64,000 nucleotides of DNA, taken from positions 186,001 to 250,000 of the forward strand of contig NZ_AYMU01000015.1 in NCBI RefSeq assembly GCF_000633395.1, read 5' to 3'. Position 1 is the first letter of the stretch. The number at the start of each line of letters is the position of its first letter. The DNA is from Pseudomonas sp. PH1b. GTDB lineage: Bacteria > Pseudomonadota > Gammaproteobacteria > Pseudomonadales > Pseudomonadaceae. Below the pieces are notes generated by a model. That model was not told the DNA's origin and searched no databases. It saw only the letters and a program-made list of their open reading frames with translations. Of this stretch, positions 15,385 through 24,736 are shown in pieces. The position numbers and the translations under genes are program-made.

Positions 15385-16263
15385 CTAGCGCCGACGGCCG
15401 GTGATGCGCACCCAGCCATCGAGGGTGGCGATCGGGTCCAGATCGAAGTCCTGGGCATAAGCGGCAGCCACTTCTTCGCCTTGTTCGGCGAGGATGCCCG
15501 ACAGCGCCAGGCGCCCACCGGACTTGACCAGGCCCGATAGCTGCGGGGCCAGGGAAACCAGGGGGCCGGCGAGAATGTTGGCCACCAGCACGTCGGCCTG
15601 GACCTGGGGCAGTTGTTCCGGCAGGTACAGCGGGAACAGAGCCTCGGCAATGTTGTTGCGCCCGGCGTTGTCACGGGAAGCTTCCAGGGCCTGCACGTCG
15701 ATATCGGTGCCGACGGCCTGCCTGGCTCCCAGCAGCAGGGCGGCGATGGCGAGGATCCCCGAGCCGCAGCCGAAGTCCAGTACGTCGCAGCCCTTGAGGT
15801 CCTGGCCGTCCAGCCATTCCAGGCACAGGGCGGTGGTCGGGTGGGTGCCGGTGCCAAAGGCCAGGCCCGGGTCCAGCAGCAGGTTGACGGCCTCCGGCTC
15901 CGGCGCGGCGTGCCAGCTCGGGACAATCCACAGGCGCTGGCCGAAGCGCATGGGCTGGAAGTTGTCCATCCAGCTGCGTTCCCAGTCCTGGTCTTCGATG
16001 ACTTCGCTGTGGTGCTCGGGCAGTGGGCTGCCGGTCAGCAGCTCGAGGTGAGCGAGTACGCTGGCGGCTTCGGTGCCGCCTTCGAACAGGGCCAGCAGGT
16101 GGGTGTGGGACCACAGCGGGGTGGTGTTGAGTTCGGGTTCGAAGATCGGTTGATCCTCGGCGTCCATGAAGGTCACCGAGACGGCGCCGACTTCAAGAAA
16201 AGCGTCTTCGTAGGTTTCGGCTTGTTCTGGGCTGATGGCGAGACGGACTTGCAGCCAAGGCAT
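15385..16263 (-). CDS. prmA: Ribosomal protein L11 methyltransferase PrmA
   Basis: A 292-residue SAM-dependent enzyme that methylates lysines and the N-terminus of ribosomal protein L11. The N-terminal substrate-binding domain begins MPWLQVRLAIS. The Rossmann methyltransferase domain shows DPGLAFGTGTHPTT near residue 140 and DVLDFGCGSGILAIAA near residue 165, the PrmA SAM-binding motif. The ATG at 16263 was chosen because it gives the conserved N-terminus; the upstream part of the open frame is Arg/Pro-rich and not conserved in type. Confidence 0.96.
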   Translation of the reverse strand: MPWLQVRLAISPEQAETYEDAFLEVGAVSVTFMDAEDQPIFEPELNTTPLWSHTHLLALFEGGTEAASVLAHLELLTGSPLPEHHSEVIEDQDWERSWMDNFQPMRFGQRLWIVPSWHAAPEPEAVNLLLDPGLAFGTGTHPTTALCLEWLDGQDLKGCDVLDFGCGSGILAIAALLLGARQAVGTDIDVQALEASRDNAGRNNIAEALFPLYLPEQLPQVQADVLVANILAGPLVSLAPQLSGLVKSGGRLALSGILAEQGEEVAAAYAQDFDLDPIATLDGWVRITGRRR

Positions 16264-16337
16264 GGCGGGCACCTTTGAAAAATGTGATGTGCAGCCTAGC
16301 GGGCCGCGAGAAGCGCGCAAGTTTACGCGAGACGACC

Positions 16338-16441
16338 CGTGGGAGCGAGGGGGATGCCTGGTTCTTGCTTGCGATAGCGGCTGATCAGGCAATCTAGGCA
16401 ATGGCGCGCTGCGCGGTTCGCGAGCAGGCTCGCTCCTACAG
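16338..16441. repeat. Degenerate REP pair between prmA and accC
   Basis: A copy of the Pseudomonas REP variant (CGAGCAGGCTCGCTCCTACA) ends at 16440. A partial inverted partner (GTGGGAGCGAGG) sits near 16338. No gene is seen in the 246 bases between prmA and accC apart from this pair and the hairpin at 16467. Confidence 0.5.
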
Positions 16442-16466
16442 GGCGCGGGGAGACAAGCAGATACGA

Positions 16467-16490
16467 CAAGGCCGCTCGAAAGCGGCCTTG
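16467..16490 (-). terminator. UUCG-loop hairpin after accC
   Basis: A perfect 10-base stem (CAAGGCCGCT / AGCGGCCTTG) closes a TTCG loop when read on the minus strand. It lies 19 bases past the accC stop. UUCG tetraloops are unusually stable. The following U-run is weak, so this is a probable terminator or 3'-end protector of the accBC mRNA. Confidence 0.55.
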
Positions 16491-16509
16491 GCGGTGTGGC
16501 GGTTGCCGA

Positions 16510-17871
16510 TCAGTGTTGCTCGGCCAGCTTGTGCTCGAGGTAGTGAATGTTCACGCCCCCTTTGCAGAAGCCTTCGTCACGGGTCAGGTCGCGGTGCAGC
16601 GGGATGTTGGTCTTGATCCCGTCGACGACGATTTCGTCCAGCGCATTGCGCATGCGCGCCATGGCTTCGTCACGGGTGGCCCCGTAGGTGATCAGCTTGC
16701 CGATCAACGAATCGTAGTTCGGTGGAACCGCGTAACCGCTGTACAGGTGCGAGTCGACGCGCACGCCGTTGCCGCCCGGAGCATGGAAATGCTTGACCGT
16801 GCCGGGGCTTGGCATGAAGGTTTTCGGGTCTTCGGCGTTGATCCGGCATTCCAGCGCGTGACCACGGATGACCACGTCATCCTGGGTGAACGACAGCTTG
16901 TTGCCGGCGGCGATGCTGAGCATCTCCTTGACGATGTCGATACCGGTGACCATTTCCGAAACCGGGTGCTCTACCTGCACGCGAGTGTTCATCTCGATGA
17001 AGTAGAAGCGGCCGTTCTCGTAGAGGAACTCGAACGTGCCGGCGCCACGGTAGCCGATGTCGATGCACGCCTTGACGCAGCGGGCGAAGACTTCCTGGCG
17101 AGCGGTCTCGTCGATGCCCGGTGCCGGCGCCTCTTCGAGGACCTTCTGGTGCCGACGCTGCAGCGAGCAGTCGCGGTCGCCCAGGTGAATGGCATTGCCC
17201 TGGCCGTCGGACAGTACCTGGACTTCCACGTGACGTGGGTTGGTCAGGAACTTCTCCAGGTAGACCATCGGGTTGCCAAACGCCGCGCCCGCTTCGGAGC
17301 GAGTCAGCTTGGCCGAGGCGATCAGGTCTTCTTCCTTGTGCACCACGCGCATGCCGCGACCACCGCCGCCGCCAGCGGCCTTGATGATCACCGGGTAGCC
17401 GACTTCACGGCCGATGCGCAGCGCGGTTTCCTCGTCTTCCGGCAGCGGGCCGTCGGAACCTGGAACCGTGGGTACGCCGGCGGCGATCATGGCGTGCTTG
17501 GCAGAAACCTTGTCGCCCATCAGGCGGATGGTCTCGGCTTTCGGGCCGATGAAGGCGAAGCCGGAGTTTTCCACCTGTTCGGCGAAATCGGCGTTTTCCG
17601 CGAGGAAGCCGTAGCCGGGGTGGATAGCGGTGGCGCCAGTGACTTCAGCGGCGGCGATGATGGCCGGGATGTGCAGGTAGGACTGTGCGGCTTGCGCAGG
17701 CCCGATGCAGACGGACTCGTCCGCCAGGCCCAGGTGCATCAGCTCCTTGTCGGCCTTGGAGTAGACGGCGACGGTCTTGATCCCCATTTCCTTGCAGGCA
17801 CGCAGGATCCGCAGGGCGATTTCGCCGCGGTTGGCGATCAGGACTTTTTCCAACTTCGCAGGCTTCAACAT
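16510..17871 (-). CDS. accC: Acetyl-CoA carboxylase biotin carboxylase AccC
   Basis: A 453-residue ATP-grasp enzyme that carboxylates the biotin carried by AccB, the first half-reaction of malonyl-CoA formation. The N-terminus KVLIANRGEIALRILRACKE, the glycine-rich ATP loop (IIKAAGGGGGRGMR near 160) and FIEMNTRVQVEHPVSE (near 285) are the hallmark motifs. The ATG at 17871 has a GGAGAG element upstream; an earlier start seven codons up is less likely. It follows accB by 17 bases as the standard accBC operon. Confidence 0.97.
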   Translation of the reverse strand: MLKPAKLEKVLIANRGEIALRILRACKEMGIKTVAVYSKADKELMHLGLADESVCIGPAQAAQSYLHIPAIIAAAEVTGATAIHPGYGFLAENADFAEQVENSGFAFIGPKAETIRLMGDKVSAKHAMIAAGVPTVPGSDGPLPEDEETALRIGREVGYPVIIKAAGGGGGRGMRVVHKEEDLIASAKLTRSEAGAAFGNPMVYLEKFLTNPRHVEVQVLSDGQGNAIHLGDRDCSLQRRHQKVLEEAPAPGIDETARQEVFARCVKACIDIGYRGAGTFEFLYENGRFYFIEMNTRVQVEHPVSEMVTGIDIVKEMLSIAAGNKLSFTQDDVVIRGHALECRINAEDPKTFMPSPGTVKHFHAPGGNGVRVDSHLYSGYAVPPNYDSLIGKLITYGATRDEAMARMRNALDEIVVDGIKTNIPLHRDLTRDEGFCKGGVNIHYLEHKLAEQH

Positions 17872-17888
17872 CAAAGACTCTCCGCGGT

Positions 17889-18347
17889 TCAAACGATGGT
17901 GAACAGCGGTTGGTCGTACTCAACCGGCTGGCCGTCTTCGACAAGAATGGATTCGATTACACCGCTGGTTTCAGCTTCGATGTGGTTCATCATCTTCATC
18001 GCTTCGACGATGCACAGGGTGTCGCCTTTCTTCACGCTTTGGCCGACTTCGACGAAGGCTGGCGAGCTAGGCGAAGATTTGCGGTAGAAGGTACCGACCA
18101 TCGGCGAGCGGGCCACGGTGCCATTCAGTGCCGGAGCGGCTGGGGCGGCAGGTGCAGCGGCAGCGGCTGGAGCGGCGGCAGGTGCAGCTACGGGGGCGGC
18201 TACCGGAGCCGGTGCGTAGTACTGCTGGGCTGGAGTCTTGCTGTGGCGGCTGATGCGTACGGACTCTTCGCCTTCCTTGATCTCCAGCTCGTCGATGCCG
18301 GACTCTTCCAGCAGTTCGATCAGTTTCTTAACTTTACGGATATCCAT
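17889..18347 (-). CDS. accB: Acetyl-CoA carboxylase biotin carboxyl carrier protein AccB
   Basis: A 152-residue carrier. The N-terminal part (MDIRKVKKLIELLEESGIDELEI) is the BCCP dimer/anchor region. An Ala/Pro-rich flexible linker spans residues about 48-75. The C-terminal biotinyl domain carries the EAMKMMNHI motif with the biotinylated lysine near residue 118. It works with AccC and the AccA/AccD transferase, which are not in this window. The gene is 24 bases downstream of aroQ, so aroQ-accB-accC may be one transcript. Confidence 0.97.
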   Translation of the reverse strand: MDIRKVKKLIELLEESGIDELEIKEGEESVRISRHSKTPAQQYYAPAPVAAPVAAPAAAPAAAAAPAAPAAPALNGTVARSPMVGTFYRKSSPSSPAFVEVGQSVKKGDTLCIVEAMKMMNHIEAETSGVIESILVEDGQPVEYDQPLFTIV

Positions 18348-18371
18348 GAATCATCAACTCCCAAGGGTCGG

Positions 18372-18827
18372 TCAGGGGCGTTTAGCTTGTTGTTCAAGCT
18401 GCTCTAGTGCGGCCTCCAGGGCCAGTCGGTAACCGCTGGCGCCAAGGCCGCAGATCACTCCCACCGCAACGTCGGAGAAGTAGGAGTGATGGCGGAAAGG
18501 TTCGCGTTTGTGCACGTTAGACAAATGCACTTCGATGAATGGGATGCTCACCGCCAGCAGCGCGTCACGTAATGCGACGCTTGTATGCGTAAAAGCTGCT
18601 GGATTGATCAGAATGAAATCCACGCCTTCATCCCGTGCGGCATGGATGCGCTCGATCAATTCGTACTCGGCGTTGCTCTGCAGGTACTGCAGATGGTGCC
18701 CGGCATCACGGGCCCGCTGCTCCAGATCCTGATTGATCTGGGCCAGGGTGGTTGCACCGTAGACCCCCGGTTCACGGGTGCCGAGCAGGTTCAGATTGGG
18801 TCCGTGAAGAACCAGTAGGGTGGCCAT
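18372..18827 (-). CDS. aroQ: Type II 3-dehydroquinate dehydratase AroQ
   Basis: A 151-residue shikimate-pathway enzyme that forms 3-dehydroshikimate. It has the type II signatures: LLVLHGPNLNLLGTREPGVYG at the N-terminus (with the catalytic Tyr), ILINPAAFTHTSVALRDAL near residue 75, and EVHLSNVHKREPFRHHSYFSD near residue 100. The start ATG is preceded by an AAGGAAC element. It heads the aroQ-accB-accC set. Confidence 0.97.
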   Translation of the reverse strand: MATLLVLHGPNLNLLGTREPGVYGATTLAQINQDLEQRARDAGHHLQYLQSNAEYELIERIHAARDEGVDFILINPAAFTHTSVALRDALLAVSIPFIEVHLSNVHKREPFRHHSYFSDVAVGVICGLGASGYRLALEAALEQLEQQAKRP

Positions 18828-19151
18828 CGGTTGTTCCTTGTTATCGGGGTGCTGTTGTCAGAACCCGGCGACTATGCCGGAAAGACTTTATGACTGTCCA
18901 GTTCTCGGCAATAGCCAGCACGATGACCGATGTTTGCGCAAAATATGTGACCAAGCGATTAAATCCGGTCATTTGCCTGCAAGCCATGTGGAGGGGCGTG
19001 TTTGCCGTGGGTTTCGCCGATGTTGCGCTCCAGTGCTGTCAGGCTGGGCGCCGCGGGCGAAGCGGGCAGTTTCAGCCCGTCTCCAGGTATTTCATGCGGC
19101 GAGGTCCTCGCCCGAGGCGTCGAGGCCGGTCTCGGCCGGGCGTGACCGGGG
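18828..19151. other. Intergenic region between aroQ and the chemoreceptor gene
   Basis: These 324 bases hold the aroQ promoter region and the 3' side of the chemoreceptor gene. Short GC-rich palindromes are present (for example GGCGAGG-T-CCTCGCC near 19098), but I see no credible coding sequence. In other pseudomonads dsbD/dipZ lies at about this point; no remnant of it is recognisable here. Confidence 0.6.
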
Positions 19152-21113
19152 TCAGACGCGGAAGGCTTGCACTGCCGTGTGCAACTGGCCGCCCAGGTCC
19201 AGCAGGTTGTCGCCCTGGGCCCGGCCTTCGCCGATGCGTTGCAGGTTGTCGCCGCCCAGTTGATGGATACGCTCACTGTGGTCGCGGATCTCGCTCACCG
19301 CGCCGCTTTGCTGGGCGGTGACATCGGCGATCCGCACGGCGGTCTCGGCAATGGTCTGGATCGCCCCGACGATTTCGTCCAGGGCACCATCGGCAGCCTG
19401 GGCCTGGCTGGCGGTGGCCTCGGCATGCTCCACCTGGGCACGCATGCCCTGCACCGATTGCTGCGCGGCGCTCTGCAGGCCGGCGATCAGGCTCTGGATC
19501 TCTGCGGTGGCCCCGGCGGTGCGCTGGGCCAGGGTACGCACCTCTTCGGCGACCACCGCAAAGCCGCGGCCCATTTCGCCGGCGCGGGCGGCTTCGATGG
19601 CTGCGTTGAGGGCCAGCAGGTTGGTCTGGTCCGCAATCGAACGGATCACCGTCAGCACGCCGCCGATGGTGGCGGACTCCTGTGCCAGGTGTTCGATCAT
19701 CTGCGCATTGCCCTGCACCTCGCCCACCAGGGCGTGCAGCCCGGTCAGGCTCAGGCCAATGACTTTCTGCCCTTGTTGCACTGCCAGCCCGGCGCTGCGG
19801 CTGGCATCGGCGGCCTGGCTGGCGTCGCCGGCCACTTGCTGGATGGTGGCTTCCAGTTCGCCCAGGGCATCGCGGATCTGCGCAGTATCGCCAGCCTGGC
19901 GCTCGGCGCCGCTGTGCAGGCCGCTGCTGAGGTCGGCCAGGGCGCGGCTGCTGCCGGCCACCTGTTCGGCGTTCTGGCGAATGGTGCCCACCAGGTCCAC
20001 CAGATAGGCCCGCAAGCGGTTCAGGGATTCTTCGATGGCGTGCAGTTCGTAATTGGTCTTGCCCAGCTGGATCGGCCGGCTGAAGTCGCCATCGGCCCAG
20101 GTCGACAGCGCCGGGGCCAGGTTGGTCAGGACCCGGGCCAGCCGGCGCTGCAAGGTGTCGATCACCAGGGCGATCAGCAGGATCAGGCCGATCATCAGGC
20201 CCTGCATCAGTCGTACCTCGCCCTGGATCTGCCCGTGCTGGGCGCGCACCGCCGGTTCCAGCTCGGCGATGGCCTGGCGTACGGCAGTAATCTTCAACAG
20301 GGTCGCGGCGCTCAGGTCGGCACGCTTCTGGATCTGTTGCCGGGTGCGCTCAAGTTCTGCGGGATAGCGGTTGAGCAGGCTGTTGAGTTCGCGCTTGAGG
20401 CCGACGCCGACGTCTTCGGCAGCGGCCTTCTGGGTGTTTTCCAGCCCCATCAGGGCGGCGAAGTCGTCGGTGCCGGACTCGCTGCTGGCGGTCACGCCCA
20501 ATAACGGCAGGGCCTCGATCAGCTCGGCCTGGGCGCGGATGTTGTTCACTTCGCGCTCGACGTCGGCAGCCAGTTCGCTGCGGCCACTGCTCACCAGCTT
20601 GTCCCGGGCCAGGGACAGCTTGCCCAGGTGCTGCGAAGCCGTCAGCAGCAATGGCAGGTAGGCTGCGGCATCGGTTTTCCCGGTGCCACTGGCGTACTGG
20701 CTGAACTGCTCCAGGTTGGCGCTCAGTTCCCGCTCGGCCTGCAGCAGCAGGGCCTGCGGATCGCCCGCCAGCTTGCCTGCCGCCAACAGGTCGGTCTTGC
20801 TGAACTCGTCGAGGCTGGCCAGGCTCGGGCGCAGGCTTTGCGCCAGCTGCGGTGGCAGCTCGGCCAGTTCGCTCTGCAGGGTCTCGATCGCCTGGGTGGC
20901 ACTGCTCAGGCGCAGCGCGTCGCCACTGGCCAGGTAGTCCTCGATATTGCGCGCCACTTGATTCTGAAACTGCTGGGACAACCCCAGGTACCGCTCCATC
21001 AGCAGGTAGGGGCGCTCCAGGGCTCGCTGCGACCACCAGAGCGTCGCCCCCAGGGCCAGGCACACGGCAACTAATAGCAGGGTGTTGAGATTGGTCAGCA
21101 ACTTCAGGCGCAT
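19152..21113 (-). CDS. Methyl-accepting chemotaxis protein (CtpL-like)
   Basis: A 653-residue chemoreceptor. It has an N-terminal membrane helix (about 9-28), a periplasmic all-helical domain of about 250 residues compatible with the helical bimodular (HBM) type, a second membrane helix near 300-320 (LMQGLMIGLILLIALVIDTL), a HAMP region, and a signalling domain with the conserved tip (AIEAARAGEMGRGFAVVAEEVRTLA, split around residue 500). Synteny next to aroQ and gcbA suggests it is the ctpL counterpart, which in P. aeruginosa responds to phosphate limitation; that role is inferred only. No C-terminal CheR-docking pentapeptide is seen. Confidence 0.88.
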   Translation of the reverse strand: MRLKLLTNLNTLLLVAVCLALGATLWWSQRALERPYLLMERYLGLSQQFQNQVARNIEDYLASGDALRLSSATQAIETLQSELAELPPQLAQSLRPSLASLDEFSKTDLLAAGKLAGDPQALLLQAERELSANLEQFSQYASGTGKTDAAAYLPLLLTASQHLGKLSLARDKLVSSGRSELAADVEREVNNIRAQAELIEALPLLGVTASSESGTDDFAALMGLENTQKAAAEDVGVGLKRELNSLLNRYPAELERTRQQIQKRADLSAATLLKITAVRQAIAELEPAVRAQHGQIQGEVRLMQGLMIGLILLIALVIDTLQRRLARVLTNLAPALSTWADGDFSRPIQLGKTNYELHAIEESLNRLRAYLVDLVGTIRQNAEQVAGSSRALADLSSGLHSGAERQAGDTAQIRDALGELEATIQQVAGDASQAADASRSAGLAVQQGQKVIGLSLTGLHALVGEVQGNAQMIEHLAQESATIGGVLTVIRSIADQTNLLALNAAIEAARAGEMGRGFAVVAEEVRTLAQRTAGATAEIQSLIAGLQSAAQQSVQGMRAQVEHAEATASQAQAADGALDEIVGAIQTIAETAVRIADVTAQQSGAVSEIRDHSERIHQLGGDNLQRIGEGRAQGDNLLDLGGQLHTAVQAFRV

Positions 21114-21166
21114 CGGGGCTCTACCAACGGCTTAAATGGTAAGCGCCCGAACTTATTGCGTTTGTA

Positions 21167-22837
21167 TTACAAGGTTATGACCGAATCAGTGGATTCGGAT
21201 GAAAAAGTGGCACTTTGACTTGATTGCCGCGCGGCCTGCACCCGGTTGCGTCCGCCGTGCTTGGCGCGGTACAGGGCCTCGTCCGCCTGGCTGGCCATCA
21301 TCAGGCTGTCGGAGTCTTGCTGCATTTCCACCACCCCGGCGCTGAAGGTGCACCACAGGTCCTGGGGCTGGGCCGGGTAGTGGATCTCGGCAAAGCGCTG
21401 GCGGATTTCATCGAGCACCTTGCAAGCGGCTTCCTGGTCGGTGTCGGGCATGACGATGGCGAACTCTTCACCGCCGTAGCGGCCGATGAAGTCGGTCTTG
21501 CGCAGACGCTGCTTGAGGAACAGCGCCAGGCTCTTGATCACTCGGTCGCCCATGGGGTGGCCGTGGCTGTCGTTGACCCGCTTGAAGTGGTCGATGTCGA
21601 GCATGGCGAAGCTCAGTGGCTTGCCCTCGCGGCGAGCGCGGAAGCTGCAGTCTTCGAGCAGTTGCAGGATGTGGGTATGGTTGTACAGCCCGGTGAGGCT
21701 GTCGCGGACCATCCGCGCCTTGAGGTTGCGCGCCCGGGCCGCGCGGTTGCGCACGGTGGTGATCAGGTGGCGCGGCTTGATCGGTTTGGTGAGAAAGTCG
21801 TCGCCGCCTTCGCTCATGGCGTCGAGCTGCTTGTCCAGGTCGTCCTCGGCCGACAGGTAGATGATCGGCACGCTGACGTAGCGGTCGTTGTGGCGGATCA
21901 CCTTGGCCAGCTCGGTGCCGGTGCAGGCCGGCATGTACATGTCGAGGATGATCAAGTCCGGCTGGAAGTCCGCCAGCTCGGCCATGGCCTGTATCGGCTC
22001 GATCAGGGTACGGGTAACGATCCCGGCGCTGTTGAGCAGGCGCTCGGTGTGCAGCGCCTGGGCCCGGGAATCGTCGATGATCAGCACTTTATAGGGCTCG
22101 TACTGGGCGACGCAGGTCAGCACTTCGATCTTTTCCAGCAGGCTGGAGGCTTCCAGGGTGCCGGTGAGAAACTCCTGGCCACCGGCGCGCACGGCCGCCA
22201 GGCGGGTCGGGGTATCGGTTTCATGCAGGCTGAAGAACAGCAGCGGCAGCTTCTGCTCCAGTCCGAGCTGGGCCTCATCGGCCAGGGTCAGGCCGATGCC
22301 GGGGCCGCAGAAATCCACATCGATGACAATCGCCGCCGGCAGGCGCTCGACCATGGATGAGCGAAACGCCGCGACGCTGTCCAGGGATTGGGCGCTGAGG
22401 CCGAAGAACTCCAGTTGCTTGGCCAGGCGCTCGGCCCGGTCGTGATCCTGCAGCATCACGTAGATCGGTTTGCGCAGCGGTGGCAGGAAGGTTTGTTCCA
22501 GCTGATCGCCGTGACGCAGCCCGGTACGCGACAGGCGTTGCATCAAACGGTTGAGGTCGGTGATCAGGTTGCTGCTCAGGCGCCCGCGGTTGGCATCCAC
22601 GGCTTCCAGCGACTGGCTGATGCTGCGGGCCAACTGAGTGTGTTCGGGTTGTTCGAAGCGTTCGGCGAACCGCAGCAGGCGCAGATTGGCCTCGCACAGT
22701 TCCGACATGTCAGTGGTCGACCATTCGCTGCGCTGCAGACGCTGCCATATCTCAAGAATCTGACGTGCCTGATGAATTACCCGCTGGGCAAAGTGGTGCT
22801 TGAGGCGCTCACGGCTGGGGTCTTCTGGCTCGGTCAT
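21167..22837 (-). CDS. gcbA: Diguanylate cyclase response regulator GcbA
   Basis: A 556-residue protein. It has an Hpt-like helical N-terminus (about 10-110), a degenerate receiver (about 124-240), a second receiver with DDS and the phospho-acceptor Asp299 (LIILDMYMP), and a GGDEF domain with the active-site GGEEF (455-459). The inhibitory-site motif RKTD (446-449) sits at the correct five-residue spacing, so product inhibition by c-di-GMP is expected. In P. fluorescens and P. aeruginosa GcbA affects attachment and dispersal. It is divergently oriented from the DUF2333 gene. The minus-strand position after speA-sui1 and before the chemoreceptor agrees with the conserved order. Confidence 0.9.
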   Translation of the reverse strand: MTEPEDPSRERLKHHFAQRVIHQARQILEIWQRLQRSEWSTTDMSELCEANLRLLRFAERFEQPEHTQLARSISQSLEAVDANRGRLSSNLITDLNRLMQRLSRTGLRHGDQLEQTFLPPLRKPIYVMLQDHDRAERLAKQLEFFGLSAQSLDSVAAFRSSMVERLPAAIVIDVDFCGPGIGLTLADEAQLGLEQKLPLLFFSLHETDTPTRLAAVRAGGQEFLTGTLEASSLLEKIEVLTCVAQYEPYKVLIIDDSRAQALHTERLLNSAGIVTRTLIEPIQAMAELADFQPDLIILDMYMPACTGTELAKVIRHNDRYVSVPIIYLSAEDDLDKQLDAMSEGGDDFLTKPIKPRHLITTVRNRAARARNLKARMVRDSLTGLYNHTHILQLLEDCSFRARREGKPLSFAMLDIDHFKRVNDSHGHPMGDRVIKSLALFLKQRLRKTDFIGRYGGEEFAIVMPDTDQEAACKVLDEIRQRFAEIHYPAQPQDLWCTFSAGVVEMQQDSDSLMMASQADEALYRAKHGGRNRVQAARQSSQSATFSSESTDSVITL

Positions 22838-23128
22838 ATCCTGACTACTAGTTAGGGTGCATGCTGAGATCGACTGGTGGCTCTATGCTAGCACCACTTT
22901 TGCGTCCCATGAGTGTCGTACGTCAATAATGTGCAAGGCGAGCCGATTCAGTTCCTGACCGGCTGGTCGCATAGGCTTCGGGACTGTGCTTCATTTATAG
23001 TGGCTGCCTGATTCGCAATCATTGCGCGGCGCGCATTTGCCGGAAGAGATATCCCGTCAAGGCAAGGCACGATGGAGTAGGGTTGTGGTCGAACCGATGA
23101 ACCCAAAAGTGATTGAAAGGACATAGCC
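22838..23128. promoter_or_regulatory. Divergent promoter region gcbA / DUF2333 gene
   Basis: This 291-base spacer lies between two divergent genes and must contain both promoters. It is less GC-rich than the coding DNA. An AAAGGA ribosome-binding site lies about 9 bases before the DUF2333 start. I could not assign specific promoter boxes. Confidence 0.5.
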
Positions 23129-24196
23129 ATGCTGGATTGGAAGAATCGCGCAGGCAGCGCGCCGGATCGGGCTGCCGAACCCAAGTCGGCGACACGCAGC
23201 TATTTCGGTGGCCTGCTGTTCAGCCGCGCCCTGGCCACCTTGCTGGGCCTGTACTTGTTGGTCACCGGTGCCCTGGGCTGGTACTGGAGCCAGGAACCGG
23301 CGCTGTTCCCGGTCCAGCAGAACGCCCAGATTGCCGCCGAGAAGGAAGGCCGGCAGATGGTGGTGGGCTACACCACTGTGGAAACCCTCAAGACCGTGGC
23401 CGGTACCCTGCTGGACAAGCCGGGCGGCTATATCTCCAACGACCGCTTCCCGCCGGGCCTGTGGATGGACAACATGCCGAGCTGGGAATACGGCGTGCTG
23501 GTCCAGGTCCGCGACCTGACTCGTGCCCTGCGCAAGGACTTCGCCCGCTCCCAGTCGCAGTCCGCCGAGGATGCCGACCTGGCCAAGGCCGAGCCGCGCT
23601 TCAACTTCGACAACAAGAGCTGGGTGCTGCCATCCAGCGAGTCGGAGTATCAGGACGGCATCAATTCCCTGAGCCGCTACCAGGCGCGCCTGTCCGACCC
23701 GAACCAGAAGACTGCGCAGTTCTATGCCCGTGCCGACAACCTCAACAACTGGCTGGGTGATGTCGGTACGCGCCTGGGCTCGCTGTCCCAGCGGCTCTCG
23801 GCCAGCGTCGGCCGGGTCAAGCTCAACACCGCGCTGAAAACCGAAACCCCGGCCCCGGGCCAGGCGCCGCAGGTGGACGAGGTGGTGGAGGAAACCCCGT
23901 GGATGCAGATCGACAACGTGTTCTACGAGGCCCGTGGCCAGGCCTGGGCGCTGTCGCACCTGTTGCGGGCGATCGAGGTGGATTTCGCTGACGTACTGGC
24001 GAAAAAGAATGCCACGGTCAGCGTGCGCCAGATCATCCGTGAACTGGAGGCCTCCCAGGAACCGGTCTGGAGCCCGATGATCCTCAACGGCAGCGGTTTC
24101 GGGATTTTGGCCAACCACTCGCTGGTGATGGCCAACTATATTTCCCGGGCCAACGCGGCGGTCATCGACTTGCGCCAACTGCTCAATCAAGGCTGA
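23129..24196 (+). CDS. DUF2333 family inner-membrane protein
   Basis: A 355-residue protein with one N-terminal membrane helix (about 31-51, LATLLGLYLLVTGALGWYW) and a large domain predicted to be periplasmic. It matches the DUF2333 type found beside the NUDIX, sui1 and speA genes in pseudomonads. Conserved-looking stretches are LLDKPGGYISNDRFPPGLWMD and GVLVQVRDLTRALR. The function is not known. The NUDIX gene starts 3 bases after its stop, so the two are co-transcribed. Confidence 0.85.
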   Translation: MLDWKNRAGSAPDRAAEPKSATRSYFGGLLFSRALATLLGLYLLVTGALGWYWSQEPALFPVQQNAQIAAEKEGRQMVVGYTTVETLKTVAGTLLDKPGGYISNDRFPPGLWMDNMPSWEYGVLVQVRDLTRALRKDFARSQSQSAEDADLAKAEPRFNFDNKSWVLPSSESEYQDGINSLSRYQARLSDPNQKTAQFYARADNLNNWLGDVGTRLGSLSQRLSASVGRVKLNTALKTETPAPGQAPQVDEVVEETPWMQIDNVFYEARGQAWALSHLLRAIEVDFADVLAKKNATVSVRQIIRELEASQEPVWSPMILNGSGFGILANHSLVMANYISRANAAVIDLRQLLNQG

Positions 24197-24199
24197 TCC

Positions 24200-24736
24200 A
24201 TGGTCGCAACCACCAATGAGGCGGCCCATCGCGCCGCCTCCGACGCAGAACAGATCGCCTGGGTCGATGGCGAAGACCAGTTGCTGGGTGCCATGGTCCG
24301 TTCCGAGCTGCGCGAGCGCGGCCTGATCGGCCGGGGCACCTACATCATGCTGTTCAACTCCGCCGGTGAGCTGTGCGTGCACCGGCGCACCCTGAGCAAG
24401 GCCATCTACCCGGGCTACTGGGACGTCGCCGCCGGCGGCATGGTCCTGGCCAGCGAGAGCTATGCCGAGTCGGCCGCCCGGGAACTGGAAGAAGAGCTGG
24501 GGGTGAGCGGGGTGGAACTGGTCGCCCACGACCACTTCTTTTTCGAGGACACCGGCAACCGTCTCTGGTGCTCGGCGTTCAGTGCCGTGTGGGATGGCCC
24601 GCTGCGCCTGCAGCCTGAAGAAGTTCTCGAAGCGCACTTCCTGCCACTGGATCAGGTGCTGCGGGAAATCCACGAAAAGCCCTATTGCCCGGACTCTCTG
24701 GCCGCCTTGCAACGCTATCTGGCCCGACGTCGCTAA
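24200..24736 (+). CDS. NUDIX hydrolase (YfcD-like)
   Basis: A 178-residue protein with a complete Nudix box near residues 80-102: GGMVLASE followed by REL-EEELG in the G-x5-E-x7-RE-U-x-EE-x-G-U spacing. Such enzymes cleave nucleoside diphosphate-X compounds; this size and the LFNSAGELCVHRRTLSK start of the fold are typical of the YfcD/IDI-like group. The exact substrate cannot be read from sequence. It is coupled to the DUF2333 gene upstream. Confidence 0.88.
   Translation: MVATTNEAAHRAASDAEQIAWVDGEDQLLGAMVRSELRERGLIGRGTYIMLFNSAGELCVHRRTLSKAIYPGYWDVAAGGMVLASESYAESAARELEEELGVSGVELVAHDHFFFEDTGNRLWCSAFSAVWDGPLRLQPEEVLEAHFLPLDQVLREIHEKPYCPDSLAALQRYLARRR

Noticed and set aside
18820..19263. Possible remnant of dsbD or another gene in the aroQ-chemoreceptor gap
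   Set aside because: None of the six frames shows thioredoxin or DsbD-type motifs; the frames run into neighbouring genes.
23057..24712. 551-codon open frame on the minus strand
   Set aside because: It is antisense to the DUF2333 and NUDIX genes, both of which have motifs, good starts and conserved synteny.
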